A program made the translations under genes and the position numbers. Below the pieces are notes generated by a model that saw only the letters and a program-made list of their open reading frames with translations, searched no databases and was not told the DNA's origin. DNA of 64,000 bases from Chersky-840 sp050011815 (lineage in GTDB: Bacteria; Actinomycetota; Acidimicrobiia; Acidimicrobiales; UBA8190): positions 151,043 to 215,042 of the forward strand of contig JBEKIJ010000011.1 in NCBI GenBank assembly GCA_050011815.1. The letters run 5' to 3'. Positions 40,475 to 49,356 of the stretch are shown here, piece after piece (within the stretch, counting starts at the first letter, position 1; every line of letters starts with the position of its first letter).

Positions 40475-40948
40475 TTGACCACATCGCGCACCGGTGGCCG
40501 AGACAGGGCGCTCGGCCTTGGCCGCATCCCGAACGCCCGGTGGGTGACGCGGGCGGGCGCCGTCGTCGGTGTCGTCGCCGTCGCCGCGGCGTTGGCCCCC
40601 GCTCCCGCCGCCCTGGCGCGCGCCCCCAAGAGGGACAAGTCGGTGATGGTCGTTGAGGTCGTGAACCGCGCCCCCTACGGGGACATGCTGGCGACGGTGG
40701 GGGGCGCCAGCCTGTACACCACGGCGGGGAGCTGCACCGGGAGCTGTCTGACCATCTGGCCCCCGTTGGTCCTCCCCAAGGGCAAGAAGATCCCGACGGG
40801 GGTGAGCGGTCTCGGCAAGCTGCGGCTGGCGCATCACCGTCCCCAGATCACCTACGACGGCAGACGGCTCTACACCTTCTACGCCGACAGCGGCGGTGAC
40901 GTGACCGGCAACGGTGTGGGCGGATTCGTGGTGGCGACGACGCCCTGA
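40475..40948 (+). CDS. Secreted PF03640-like protein without anchor
   Basis: Protein of 157 residues, a relative of the divergent neighbour. TTG start at 40475 chosen because a perfect AGGAGGT lies 6 nt upstream; earlier in-frame starts lack one. Residues 22-48 form a hydrophobic signal segment ending in ALARA. Two secreted-repeat motifs are visible: GASLYTTAGSCTGSCLTIWPP (a motif in which C-x3-C precedes W-P-P) and ITYDGRRLYTFYADSGGDV followed by VGGFVVATTP. There is no C-terminal LAXTG or helix, so it is likely released or held only by an uncleaved signal. Function unknown. Confidence 0.78.
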   Translation: MTTSRTGGRDRALGLGRIPNARWVTRAGAVVGVVAVAAALAPAPAALARAPKRDKSVMVVEVVNRAPYGDMLATVGGASLYTTAGSCTGSCLTIWPPLVLPKGKKIPTGVSGLGKLRLAHHRPQITYDGRRLYTFYADSGGDVTGNGVGGFVVATTP

Positions 40949-41100
40949 GCCGGCCCTCGGCCCCTCGGCCCCTCGGCGCCACGCTCGGCATCGCGACCGA
41001 AATTTCCCCCCCGCCACGCGAATCCACAGTGTGGCCACAGGATGGGGGCATACCGTCACTCTTCGAGGGCTCTAGGCCCACGCGAGACGGAGGCGGAGCA

Positions 41101-41820
41101 ATGGACGACATGCCGGTCACGCCACCAGCACCGCCGGTGCCACCCTGGGCGCCCGCGCCCCACACCGAACCGACCCGCCGGGGACGGCGCCTGGTGAAGC
41201 TGGCCGTGGGCGTCGGCGTCGCCGCCGGGGTGGCCGTGGGAGCGACGGCCCTGGCCCAGGGCGCCACGGCGCCGGCGACGGCCCGTGCCGACAACGCCAC
41301 CGTCACCGCATCAGGGTCGGGGTCCACCACCACCACGATTCCGTCCCGGCCCCACGGGTTCGGGGGAGCGGGACGTTTCCGGGGCGGGCTCGGCGGATTC
41401 GGCGGAGGAGGCGGTCCAGGCCTCGGCGGCGGGGCCTTCATCTACGGCCAGTTCACCATCAAGGGGCCCAACGGGTACGAGACGCTCTCGGAGCGCACCG
41501 GCACCGTCTCGACGGTCACCGACACGTCGGGCTCGACATGGTCCCTGACCGTGAAGAGTGCGGACGGCACGTCGGGGACCTTCGTCGTCGACTCGGGCAC
41601 CAGCGTCAACGGGGGCGAGATGGGGATCGGGAGCGTCAAGACCGGTGACACGGTGGAGGTGACGGCGGTGGTCTCGGGCGACACTTCGACGGCCAAGTCG
41701 GTCACCGACCAGACCGTCCTCAAGGCCAACGGGGGCACCTGGCAGCCGATGCGTCCCCAGCCGGGTTCCACCGGCGGTTCGGGCACACCCGCAGCGGGGA
41801 CCGACACTCCTCCGGTCTGA
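41101..41820 (+). CDS. Membrane-anchored DUF5666-like protein
   Basis: Protein of 239 residues. A Pro-rich cytoplasmic stretch (about 1-30) precedes basic RRGRRLVK and one hydrophobic helix (about 36-58), giving a type II anchor or signal. Then comes a Gly-rich segment (about 80-110) and a beta-rich domain whose pattern matches DUF5666: TGTVSTVTDTSGSTWSLTVK, TFVVDSGTSVN, VKTGDTVEVTAVV. The C-terminus is Pro/Gly/Thr-rich. Such domains may be OB-like; their role is unknown. ATG with GGAGGCGGAG upstream; TACCGT at 41051-41056 may be the -10. Confidence 0.72.
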   Translation: MDDMPVTPPAPPVPPWAPAPHTEPTRRGRRLVKLAVGVGVAAGVAVGATALAQGATAPATARADNATVTASGSGSTTTTIPSRPHGFGGAGRFRGGLGGFGGGGGPGLGGGAFIYGQFTIKGPNGYETLSERTGTVSTVTDTSGSTWSLTVKSADGTSGTFVVDSGTSVNGGEMGIGSVKTGDTVEVTAVVSGDTSTAKSVTDQTVLKANGGTWQPMRPQPGSTGGSGTPAAGTDTPPV

Positions 41821-41885
41821 TCCCTCGAGAGTCCGGGCGCGGCGCCGCTCGTTGGGCGAGCCCGCCCTCGGCGGTTCGAGTTGGG

Positions 41886-43520
41886 TCAGGGACGGCGCCG
41901 GCGCCGGCCGCGTTGGTGATGCTCGAGGCGCCGGCGAATGAGCTCGCGACGCTCTTGGAGCTGGCGGTAGGTGATGGCGTCGACGGTCTCGTCGACACCG
42001 AGTGAGGCCCGGATGCCGGCCACGTCGAGGGCGGGGATGGTGCCGGGCTCGACGCCCATCTCCTTGGCGATGCGGTCGCCGTGGCGTTCGTGGAAGTACA
42101 TGACGACCTTGACGATCTCGCCGATGACGTCCACGTTGGGGGCCATCACCGCCAGGGCGCCGTCGAGGAAGAGCATGTCCTTCACGTACAGCATGAGCTC
42201 CTTGGGCATGCGGGCCCCGTAGCCGAGGAGTCCCTTGGTGAGGTTACGGATCTCGGCGGTGAGCTCCTCGGCGGTGAGCGTGGTGGGGTCGATCGGCGGC
42301 CGGTCGAGCCCGAGGTCGTGGATCACCGCCTCGATGTCGACGTCGTGGGGGAGAGCACCGAGGTCGCGCATGGCCGCGATCTGCCCCGGGATGTCGTTGG
42401 CCGAGGCCGCCATGACGAGACGGAGAAAGGCCAGACGTCTGACTTCGTCGAAGCGCCCGGTGATGCCGAAGTCGAGCAGGGCCACGCGGCCGTCGGGCTG
42501 GACGAGCAGGTTGCCGCCGTGGAGGTCGCCGTGGAACACGCCGGAGAGGAGCGCCCCCTCGAGAAAGGCGATCAACGCCGCGTGGAGGACGGCCTCGGTG
42601 TCGATCCCCGCGGCGCGCATGGCGTCGGCGTCTCCCCAGGCGAAGCCGTCGAGGCGCTCCATGACGAGCACCCGGCGGGTCACGAGGGTCGGATGCGGGC
42701 GGGGGACGACGATGGCGTGCTGACCGGTCTCGGCGAGGACGCGCGCCACGTCCAGCATGTTCTGGGCCTCGAGTCGGAAGTCGAGCTCCTCCACGATGGT
42801 CTCGCCGAACAGCTCGACCAGGGCGGGGGGATTGGCGAGGGCGGCCACGGGGATGCGCCCGACCAAGAGGGGCGCGATCCAGCTCATGGCGGCCAGGTCG
42901 CGGCGCACGAGCCTGGCCACGTCGGGACGTTGCACCTTGACCACGACGGGCTCGCCACTGCGCAGGCGGGCCGCGTGGACCTGGGCCACCGACGCGGCGG
43001 CGACGGGCGTGCGCTCGAATTCGCTGAACTGTTGCTCGAGGGTCATCCCCAGGTCGGCTTCCACGATGCGCCGCACCACGGCGAAGGGCTCGGCCGGCAC
43101 CTGGTCGCGACACAGTCGGAATTCGGCGACGAGCTCCTCGGGGAAGAGACCCTCTCCCGACGAGAGGATCTGGCCCAACTTGATGTAGGTGGGTCCCAGG
43201 CGTTCGAAGGCACGACGGAGCCGGCGCGACAACCCGGCACGTGACCGGTGTTGCCCGCGTCGTCGGTCCCCGACGTACCAGAGCGCCAGGGCGCTCCCCA
43301 GCAACGCCCCTACCCGCACCACGCGCGTCCCCGGTGGGAGCCGGCGCCGGGCCGTGAGCCGCGGTGCCTCGGCCCGGGTGCGGGCCCGCAGGTCGTCGAT
43401 CCCCGCCCGCCACGAGAGGCGGTCGAGATCGAGGACCCAGGGTGGGTGCGAGGAGAAGGCTCCCACGGCGAGGTCGGCGGGATCCGGCGCCGCGTTCGAC
43501 TCGCCACCCAGAATGGTCAT
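41886..43520 (-). CDS. ABC1/UbiB-family atypical kinase-like protein
   Basis: Protein of 544 residues of the AarF/ABC1/UbiB family (ADCK-like atypical kinases). These support quinone or isoprenoid-lipid homeostasis; the precise role in Actinobacteria is unclear. Seen: the KxGQ motif as YIKLGQILSS, the Ala-rich nucleotide loop AAASVAQVHAA, catalytic-type lysine in VVVKVQRP, HGDLHGGNLL and the metal site LLDFGITG. C-terminal Arg-rich tail (EHHQRGRRRRRP). ATG start at 43520 set by TACCGT 7 nt upstream. Confidence 0.9.
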   Translation of the reverse strand: MTILGGESNAAPDPADLAVGAFSSHPPWVLDLDRLSWRAGIDDLRARTRAEAPRLTARRRLPPGTRVVRVGALLGSALALWYVGDRRRGQHRSRAGLSRRLRRAFERLGPTYIKLGQILSSGEGLFPEELVAEFRLCRDQVPAEPFAVVRRIVEADLGMTLEQQFSEFERTPVAAASVAQVHAARLRSGEPVVVKVQRPDVARLVRRDLAAMSWIAPLLVGRIPVAALANPPALVELFGETIVEELDFRLEAQNMLDVARVLAETGQHAIVVPRPHPTLVTRRVLVMERLDGFAWGDADAMRAAGIDTEAVLHAALIAFLEGALLSGVFHGDLHGGNLLVQPDGRVALLDFGITGRFDEVRRLAFLRLVMAASANDIPGQIAAMRDLGALPHDVDIEAVIHDLGLDRPPIDPTTLTAEELTAEIRNLTKGLLGYGARMPKELMLYVKDMLFLDGALAVMAPNVDVIGEIVKVVMYFHERHGDRIAKEMGVEPGTIPALDVAGIRASLGVDETVDAITYRQLQERRELIRRRLEHHQRGRRRRRP

Positions 43521-43527
43521 CAGCTCG

Positions 43528-43533
43528 ACGGTA
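43528..43533 (-). promoter_or_regulatory. -10 element of the leaderless ABC1/UbiB-like gene promoter
   Basis: On the minus strand TACCGT is followed by 7 nt and the ATG at 43520. No ribosome binding site. Confidence 0.55.
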
Positions 43534-43592
43534 TCGTGCCCTGCCCCCGTCCCGGTGCGAGGCCTCCCCGGCGGCGCCGAGGCGTCAGCCGG

Positions 43593-45941
43593 TCACCGCA
43601 CGGACCGGCGGCGGCCGAGGACGATCACCGCCGCCACCACGAAGGCCAGGACCACCCCGGCGCCGAGGACGAGCCCGGCGCTGAACAGGGGCGGCCAGTA
43701 GTGGAGCTCGATGACGTGGCGACCCGAAGGGACCCGGGCCTCGAGCATGGCTCCCGTGGCCCACCCCTGGAGGGCGAGGGGTCGACCGTCGATCGAGGCC
43801 CGCCAGCCCGGGACGTCGGTGAGGCGCAGGCGCAGGAGCTGAGGCCCCCGGTCGTCCACCACCACCCGCCACGAGGCGGCGTCGGGATGGGTGACGGGAG
43901 CGGGGACGCCGAGGGCGAAGAGCGGCGGCTCCGCCGCGCCGGTGGGGAGGGGGATCACCGTGGCGTCCGCCGCGCCGGGGATCGAGAAGAGCCACTCGCC
44001 GCCGACGGCGCCGTCTGACACCGCGCCCACCGGGCCGGCGTGGCCGGCCGGCTCGAGCACATAGGCGACGCCGTAGAGCCGGGCCTGGTCGACGGTGGTG
44101 ATGCGGGGGCAGAAGATGCCCAGTCGGGCCAGGGCCCGCGTCGTCTGGGTGCCGCTCACCGCCGCCCACGAGCGCAGGTAGGCCTCGGGCAGGATGGGGT
44201 CGTAGACGACCATCTCCGAGAGGCCGTACCCGACGTTGGCGTCGGGGCGGATGCCCAACTCGGAGGCCGCTGCGTGGCGGCCGTGGGTGGGGCACACCCC
44301 CAACCCGACCAGCGACGAGCCGGCGATGTGCTGCAGCGCGGTGACGGCGGGCGTCGGGGCGAAGTAGGTCGAGCTCACCGACCAGTACGCCGCCCCCGTG
44401 CTCAAGAGGAAGGCGGCCTCCACCCCGAGCAGCACCACCGCACCCAGCCGACCGGCGCCGCGGCGCCGCGGCGGCGCAGTCGCCGGGCGGTCCCGGGTGC
44501 GCCACCACAGCAGGCCGGCCACCCCGAGCCCGACGACCGCCTGGACCACGGGCCACACCAGGCTGTTGCGGTGCTCGGCGAACTGGGAGAAGCCGAGGCC
44601 CCAGGCGGCCACCACGCCGAGGGCGGCGACACCGCCGGCCGCGAAGGCCACCCCGACCCATCGGGCCACGGTCCGGGCCGCGCCGGGCCCTGTCTCGGAG
44701 TCGGACCGGACGACGAGGTCGAGGCCGACGGCGCCGAGCACCGCCACCCCCAGGGCCATGAGCATGACGGCCCGACTCCAGGTGACGGTGCTTCCCCCCG
44801 GGAAGTGGTGCAGCAGCTGGGCCACGGGCGAGAGGAAGGTGAGCGCGGCGGTGACGACGGTCATGACCGCCAGCGCCCACACCTCGGGGCGCCCCCGGCC
44901 CCCCCACAGGCCCACCCCGGCCAGGGCCAGGGCGATCACGCCCACGTAGGCCGCGGTCCGGAAGTCCGTGCCCTGCAGGCCCGCCGCGATCAGGTTGGGG
45001 AGATGGGTGAGGGGGAAGGTGGCCACCCCCGACCCGCTGTTGCGGGCCGAGGTCAGCCCGAGCTGGAACCCGGGGAGCAGGAGGGGCGCGCTCAGGCCGA
45101 GCCCGCACACCCCGGCCACGGCGAGGGTGACGAGGGGGCGCACCGTCGACCCGTGTCGGGCCCGGGCCCGGAGCACCAGCCACACGACCACGAACACGAC
45201 GAGGGCCACGCCCAGCACGACGAGGCTCTCGGGATGGCCTCCGTAGACGGCCAGGGCCACGAACACCGCCACCAGGGCCATGTCGCGCAGACGATGGCTG
45301 TCGCGCACCACCAGGACCACCGCCGCGAAGATCCATCCCGACCAACAGGTCACGGCGGTGTGAGGCCACCCGGCGTGGTCGATGATGGGGCCCGACAACT
45401 CGAAGACGGTGCCGCCGAAGGCCGCGGCCAGGGCGCCGAGCCCGAGCACCCGGCACAGCGCGTAGGCGCCGGTCCCGGCGAAGACGAGTTTGGCGAGGAC
45501 GATGACGGTGTAGGCGTCGCGCACCGGGAAGAGATAACTCAGGAGCGTGGGCACGCTGAAGACGCTCGATTGCCAGTTGAAAGCGAGCGGCATGCCGAGC
45601 ACGTTGTAGGGGTTCCACAGGGGGAGGTGCCCGGCGTGGACCTGGTGCCAGGCCAGGTCCGTCCACGGGATGAACTGACGGATCTGGTCCGCCTGCACGG
45701 CGTTGTGCGCCACCACGCCGACTTGGTGGGTGAGCCCGTATCCGGCCAGGAGGTCGAAAGGGCCCAACGACACGCCGGCTCGCAGTGCGGGCCACAGGAC
45801 CAGCGCCGCGGCCGCCACGGTCCAGACCACGCCCACGACGTCGGGGAGCGCGCCGCCCAGAGGCCGTCGCTCCCTGGTCTTCACCGGGTGATCGGGGGAC
45901 GGGGGAGCCTCGGTCTCGTGCCCTCGCCCCCGTCTTCGCAC
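43593..45941 (-). CDS. YfhO-like polytopic membrane protein
   Basis: Membrane protein of 782 residues. About a dozen hydrophobic helices fill residues 30-550, followed by a mostly extracytoplasmic C-terminal region with a final helix near 755-775 and a basic end. The N-terminal loop GYGLTHQVGV, then TDLAWHQVHAGHLPLWNP (polar residues after TM1), is what is expected of YfhO/GT-C-like glycosyltransferase families. YfhO glycosylates lipoteichoic acid in Bacillus; the substrate here is unknown. GTG start with TAGGCT exactly 6 nt upstream. Confidence 0.8.
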   Translation of the reverse strand: MRRRGRGHETEAPPSPDHPVKTRERRPLGGALPDVVGVVWTVAAAALVLWPALRAGVSLGPFDLLAGYGLTHQVGVVAHNAVQADQIRQFIPWTDLAWHQVHAGHLPLWNPYNVLGMPLAFNWQSSVFSVPTLLSYLFPVRDAYTVIVLAKLVFAGTGAYALCRVLGLGALAAAFGGTVFELSGPIIDHAGWPHTAVTCWSGWIFAAVVLVVRDSHRLRDMALVAVFVALAVYGGHPESLVVLGVALVVFVVVWLVLRARARHGSTVRPLVTLAVAGVCGLGLSAPLLLPGFQLGLTSARNSGSGVATFPLTHLPNLIAAGLQGTDFRTAAYVGVIALALAGVGLWGGRGRPEVWALAVMTVVTAALTFLSPVAQLLHHFPGGSTVTWSRAVMLMALGVAVLGAVGLDLVVRSDSETGPGAARTVARWVGVAFAAGGVAALGVVAAWGLGFSQFAEHRNSLVWPVVQAVVGLGVAGLLWWRTRDRPATAPPRRRGAGRLGAVVLLGVEAAFLLSTGAAYWSVSSTYFAPTPAVTALQHIAGSSLVGLGVCPTHGRHAAASELGIRPDANVGYGLSEMVVYDPILPEAYLRSWAAVSGTQTTRALARLGIFCPRITTVDQARLYGVAYVLEPAGHAGPVGAVSDGAVGGEWLFSIPGAADATVIPLPTGAAEPPLFALGVPAPVTHPDAASWRVVVDDRGPQLLRLRLTDVPGWRASIDGRPLALQGWATGAMLEARVPSGRHVIELHYWPPLFSAGLVLGAGVVLAFVVAAVIVLGRRRSVR

Positions 45942-45947
45942 CGTCGG

Positions 45948-45953
45948 AGCCTA
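45948..45953 (-). promoter_or_regulatory. -10 element of the leaderless YfhO-like gene promoter
   Basis: On the minus strand TAGGCT, 6 nt, then GTG 45941. It is identical in hexamer and spacing to the promoter at 1199. Confidence 0.6.
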
Positions 45954-46069
45954 GGCGTCCGGGGCCGTGTCCTCGGGGTCTGGACCGGGCAAAAGCGCCC
46001 TCTCCACGCACCGGGTGCGAGGCCGACGCGGCGGTCGGTGGCGCCGACACCCACGGGGTCGGCGGAAAG

Positions 46070-47272
46070 TCAGGCGGGAGGCGGGCCGATGACCAAGCAG
46101 CCGTTGTGGCCGCCGAATCCGAACGAGTTCGAAAGGGCCGGCGCGGGGTCCCAGGGCCGGGCCCGGCCGTGGACCACGTCGAGGTGGATCTCGGGGTCGG
46201 GCTGCTCGTAGCCGGCGGTGGGCGGGATCAGTCGCCGGTCGATGGTGAGCGTGGTGGCCACCGCCTCGATGGCTCCGGCTCCGCCCAGGGCATGACCCGT
46301 CACGCCCTTGATGGAGGTGACCGGAGGCGAAGGCGAGCCGAAGACCTTCTCGATGGCCTGGGACTCGGCGAGGTCGTTGAGTGGCGTCGAGGTGCCGTGC
46401 GCGTTGATGTGCCCGATGTCGCGGGGCGACACCCCGGCGTCGGCGAGGGCGAGCTCCATGCACGCCGCGGCGCCGTTGCCTCCGGGGGCGGGGGCGGTGA
46501 TGTGGTGGGCGTCGGCGGTGGAGGCCGATCCCAACAGCTCGGCGTAGATGCGGGCGCCGCGTCGCCGGGCGTGGTCGAGATCCTCGAGGACGAGTGCGGC
46601 ACCACCCTCGGCGCACACGAAGCCGTCGCGCCGGACGTCGAAGGGCCGCGACCTCCCCTCGCTCGACAGCGCGGTCATGTTGCTGAAGGCGGCCAGGCCG
46701 ACCCCGACCATGGCCGCCTCGGCGCCTCCCCCGATGGTGACGTCGCACCGACCGGTGGCCACCAACCGGGCCGCCGCCGCGATGGCGTGGGTGCCCGCCG
46801 CACAGGCGGTGGCGATGGTCTCGCACGGCCCGTGGAACCCGGCCTGCATCGAGACATGGGCGGCGCCGGCGTTGACCATCATCATGGGGATGAGGAAGGG
46901 CGACACCCGGCGGGGGCCCTTGTCGTGGAACACGCCGATCTGCTCCTGGAGCGTCTCGAGCCCTCCCACCCCGGTGGCGAAGATGACGCCGCACCGGTCG
47001 GGATCGGCGCCGATCTCGCCCGCGTCGGTGAGCGCCATGGCCGCGGCGGCCACCGAGAACTGCGCGAAGCGGTCCACCCGACGGACGTCTTTGGGGCCGA
47101 ACCACGAAGAGGGGTCGAAGCCCACCACCCGGCGCTCTCCGTCGGGGGCGGGCTTCTGGAGGCCGTCCCAGAAGGCGTCGAGGCCGATCCCGCAACACGA
47201 CACGACGCCCATGCCGGTGACGGCCACCCGCCGTCCCTGGACGGGCCCGTCCGGTCCGACCCCGAGGAGCAT
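46070..47272 (-). CDS. fabF: 3-oxoacyl-ACP synthase II
   Basis: Elongating condensing enzyme of fatty acid synthesis, 400 residues. The catalytic triad is visible: cysteine in TACAAGTHAI, histidine in NAHGTSTPLND, second histidine in KGVTGHALGGAGA. GFGGHNGCLV near the C-terminus is the usual glycine-rich loop. It is the last gene of fabD-fabH-fabG-acpP-fabF. Its ATG overlaps the acpP stop by one base (TGATG). Confidence 0.96.
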   Translation of the reverse strand: MLLGVGPDGPVQGRRVAVTGMGVVSCCGIGLDAFWDGLQKPAPDGERRVVGFDPSSWFGPKDVRRVDRFAQFSVAAAAMALTDAGEIGADPDRCGVIFATGVGGLETLQEQIGVFHDKGPRRVSPFLIPMMMVNAGAAHVSMQAGFHGPCETIATACAAGTHAIAAAARLVATGRCDVTIGGGAEAAMVGVGLAAFSNMTALSSEGRSRPFDVRRDGFVCAEGGAALVLEDLDHARRRGARIYAELLGSASTADAHHITAPAPGGNGAAACMELALADAGVSPRDIGHINAHGTSTPLNDLAESQAIEKVFGSPSPPVTSIKGVTGHALGGAGAIEAVATTLTIDRRLIPPTAGYEQPDPEIHLDVVHGRARPWDPAPALSNSFGFGGHNGCLVIGPPPA

Positions 47273-47511
47273 CAGAGCTTGGCGGAGATCAGCTCGTAGG
47301 CCTGGCCGACGGTCTCGATGCCCTCGAGCTCGGCCTCGTCGACGGTGACGTCGAAGGCCTCTTCGAGGGCCATGACGAGCTCGACGAGGTCGAGGCTGTC
47401 AGCGTCGAGGTCGTCGCCGAATCGAGCCTCGGGCACGACCTTGTCGGCGGGCACTTGCAACACGTCGATCGCACACGCCTTGAACTTGTCGAAGCTGGCG
47501 TCGTCGGGCAC
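47272..47511 (-). CDS. acpP: Acyl carrier protein
   Basis: 79-residue acyl carrier of type II fatty acid synthesis. The phosphopantetheine serine is in LDADSLDLVELVMALEE, the invariant D-S-L context. Acidic, four-helix composition. GTG start with an ideal GAGGAGGAAG ribosome binding site; the frame remains open upstream but the extension is not ACP-like. fabF starts on the last base of its stop codon. Confidence 0.96.
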   Translation of the reverse strand: MPDDASFDKFKACAIDVLQVPADKVVPEARFGDDLDADSLDLVELVMALEEAFDVTVDEAELEGIETVGQAYELISAKL

Positions 47512-47614
47512 TGCTTCCTCCTCATTGGTATGCCCGGTGTGTCCCGGGCCCTGTCGGTTGCACTGTTCTCCTACCCCGGTCACACCCCTGATGCGGCGGG
47601 GAGCTCGGGGCTCG

Positions 47615-48379
47615 TCACATTCCCATGGCCAGACCGCCGTCGACCGGAAGGACCGCACCGGTGATGTAGGCGGCGTCGTCGGAGGCGAGAAAGGCCACCG
47701 CTCCCGCCACGTCGGCGGGACTGGCCCGACGGCCCAACGGCACCAACGCCAGGAGCTGCTCCACGCGCTGTTCTCCCAGGCTGGCGATCATATCCGTGTC
47801 GACCACGCCGGGCGCGACAACGTTCACGGTGATGTCCCGGCTGCCCACCTCCCGGGCCAGGGACCGGGCCAGGCCGACGAGCCCGGCTTTGGCGGCTCCG
47901 TAATTCACCTGGCCGGGGGAGCCGAAGAAGGCGACCACCGAGGAGACGAGCACGATCCGGCCCCGATGGGCCCGCACCATGGACTTGAGGCCGCGCCGGA
48001 CCACGCGGTAGACGCCGGTGAGGTTGGTGTCGATGACCTCGTTCCAGGCGTCCTCGCCCATGCGCAGGAGCAAGGTGTCCTGGGTCACCCCGGCGTTGGC
48101 CACGAGGACCTCGACGGTCCCGAGGGCCTCTTCCACCGCGGCGAAGGCCGACTCGACCTGGGCGGGGTCCCGGACGTCGCAGGGCACCGGGAGGAGGTCC
48201 ACGGTGTGGGGACCGTCCCCGGCCAGCTCGGCGGGCGGTGCGGTCTTGTAGGTGACCGCCACCCGGTCGCCGAGCGCCTGGAAGCGACGGGCACAGCCGA
48301 GGCCGATGCCGCGCGAGCCTCCGGTGACCAGCACCACCCGCCCCGCCCTTTCGGGCGCGGTCTGTGCCGGGGCGCTCAC
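47615..48379 (-). CDS. fabG: 3-oxoacyl-ACP reductase
   Basis: NADPH-dependent SDR of 254 residues that reduces 3-oxoacyl-ACP. Cofactor loop TGGSRGIGLG; NAG motif VANAGVTQD; catalytic Ser in VLVSSVVAFFG; Y-x3-K in NYGAAKAGL; C-terminal ITGAVLPVDGGLAMGM is typical of FabG. GTG start overlaps the fabH stop by 4 nt. A gap of about 100 nt separates it from acpP. Confidence 0.94.
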   Translation of the reverse strand: MSAPAQTAPERAGRVVLVTGGSRGIGLGCARRFQALGDRVAVTYKTAPPAELAGDGPHTVDLLPVPCDVRDPAQVESAFAAVEEALGTVEVLVANAGVTQDTLLLRMGEDAWNEVIDTNLTGVYRVVRRGLKSMVRAHRGRIVLVSSVVAFFGSPGQVNYGAAKAGLVGLARSLAREVGSRDITVNVVAPGVVDTDMIASLGEQRVEQLLALVPLGRRASPADVAGAVAFLASDDAAYITGAVLPVDGGLAMGM

Positions 48380-49356
48380 CGGGCGCCTTTGGCCGCGGCG
48401 GGCGGGACCGGAACCGAGGGAGCCTCCGCCGTCCACCGCATGACCGTGCTGGCCCAGGCCATCCCGGCGCCGAAGCCCGACGTGAGGACGTAGTCGCCGG
48501 GCCGGAGCCGGCCGAGATCGGCGGCCTCGGCCAACGCCAAAGGGATCGAGGCGCTCGAGGTGTTCCCCATCCGGTCGACGACGACGGCCACGCGCTCCAT
48601 GGGGAGGCCCAGACGGGAGGCGACGGCCTCGATGATCCGCAGGTTGGCCTGGTGGGGGACGAACATGGCGATGTCGTCGGGCGTGAGCTTGGCCCGTTCG
48701 AGGGCGTTGGTGGCCGACTCGACCGTGGTCCGCACGGCGCGACGGAAGACCTCTTTCCCCTCCATGGCCATGTAGCCACCGTGGGGGCAGGTGAGAAGAT
48801 CATGGGCGCTGCCGTCGACCCCGAGGTCGACGGCGAGCAGGCCGTCCTCGTCGTTGGCCTCGAGCACGACCGCCCCGGCGCCGTCGGCGAAGAGCACCGC
48901 CGTGGCCCGGTCGTCGGGATCGGTGAGACGCGACACGCAGTCGGCCCCGATGAGCAGGACCCGCCGGGCCGCCCCGGCGTTGATGGCGCCGTGGGCGGCG
49001 ACCAGCGCGTAGACGAACCCGGCACAGGCCGCGTTGACGTCGAAGGCGCCGCCCGACAGTCCGAGCGCATGGTGCACGGCGGCCGAGGTGGCCGGCACCG
49101 CCATGTCGGGGGTGCATGTGGCCAGCACGAGCAGGTCGACGCGGTCCGGGGCGAGGGCGGCGCGCTCGAGGGCCCGCCCGCCCGCCTCGATGGCCAACGA
49201 CGACACCGTGCCCCCGATGCGTCGTTCGTGGATGCCCGAGCGCGACACGATCCACTCGTCAGTGGTGTCGAGTCGTGCCTCGAGGTCCCCGTTGGTGACC
49301 ACGTGGTCGGGCAGCGCCGATCCCCACCCGGTGATCACCGCGCCGGTCGGGCTCAC
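48376..49356 (-). CDS. fabH: 3-oxoacyl-ACP synthase III
   Basis: Initiating condensing enzyme that joins acyl-CoA to malonyl-ACP. Product 326 residues. Catalytic cysteine in NAACAGFVYAL, histidine in FVPHQANLRI and asparagine in RMGNTSSASIP, in the standard order. TTDEWIVSRSGI near the N-terminus is the usual FabH segment. The GTG start overlaps the fabD stop by 4 nt. Confidence 0.95.
   Translation of the reverse strand: MSPTGAVITGWGSALPDHVVTNGDLEARLDTTDEWIVSRSGIHERRIGGTVSSLAIEAGGRALERAALAPDRVDLLVLATCTPDMAVPATSAAVHHALGLSGGAFDVNAACAGFVYALVAAHGAINAGAARRVLLIGADCVSRLTDPDDRATAVLFADGAGAVVLEANDEDGLLAVDLGVDGSAHDLLTCPHGGYMAMEGKEVFRRAVRTTVESATNALERAKLTPDDIAMFVPHQANLRIIEAVASRLGLPMERVAVVVDRMGNTSSASIPLALAEAADLGRLRPGDYVLTSGFGAGMAWASTVMRWTAEAPSVPVPPAAAKGAR

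Noticed and set aside
41847..41861. Short hairpin between the DUF5666-like and UbiB-like genes as a terminator
   Set aside because: Only a 5-bp stem; too weak to claim.
43585..46050. Second minus-strand frame of 821 codons over the YfhO-like gene
   Set aside because: It lacks hydrophobic segments and is Arg/Pro/Gly-rich; the other frame gives a clean polytopic membrane protein.
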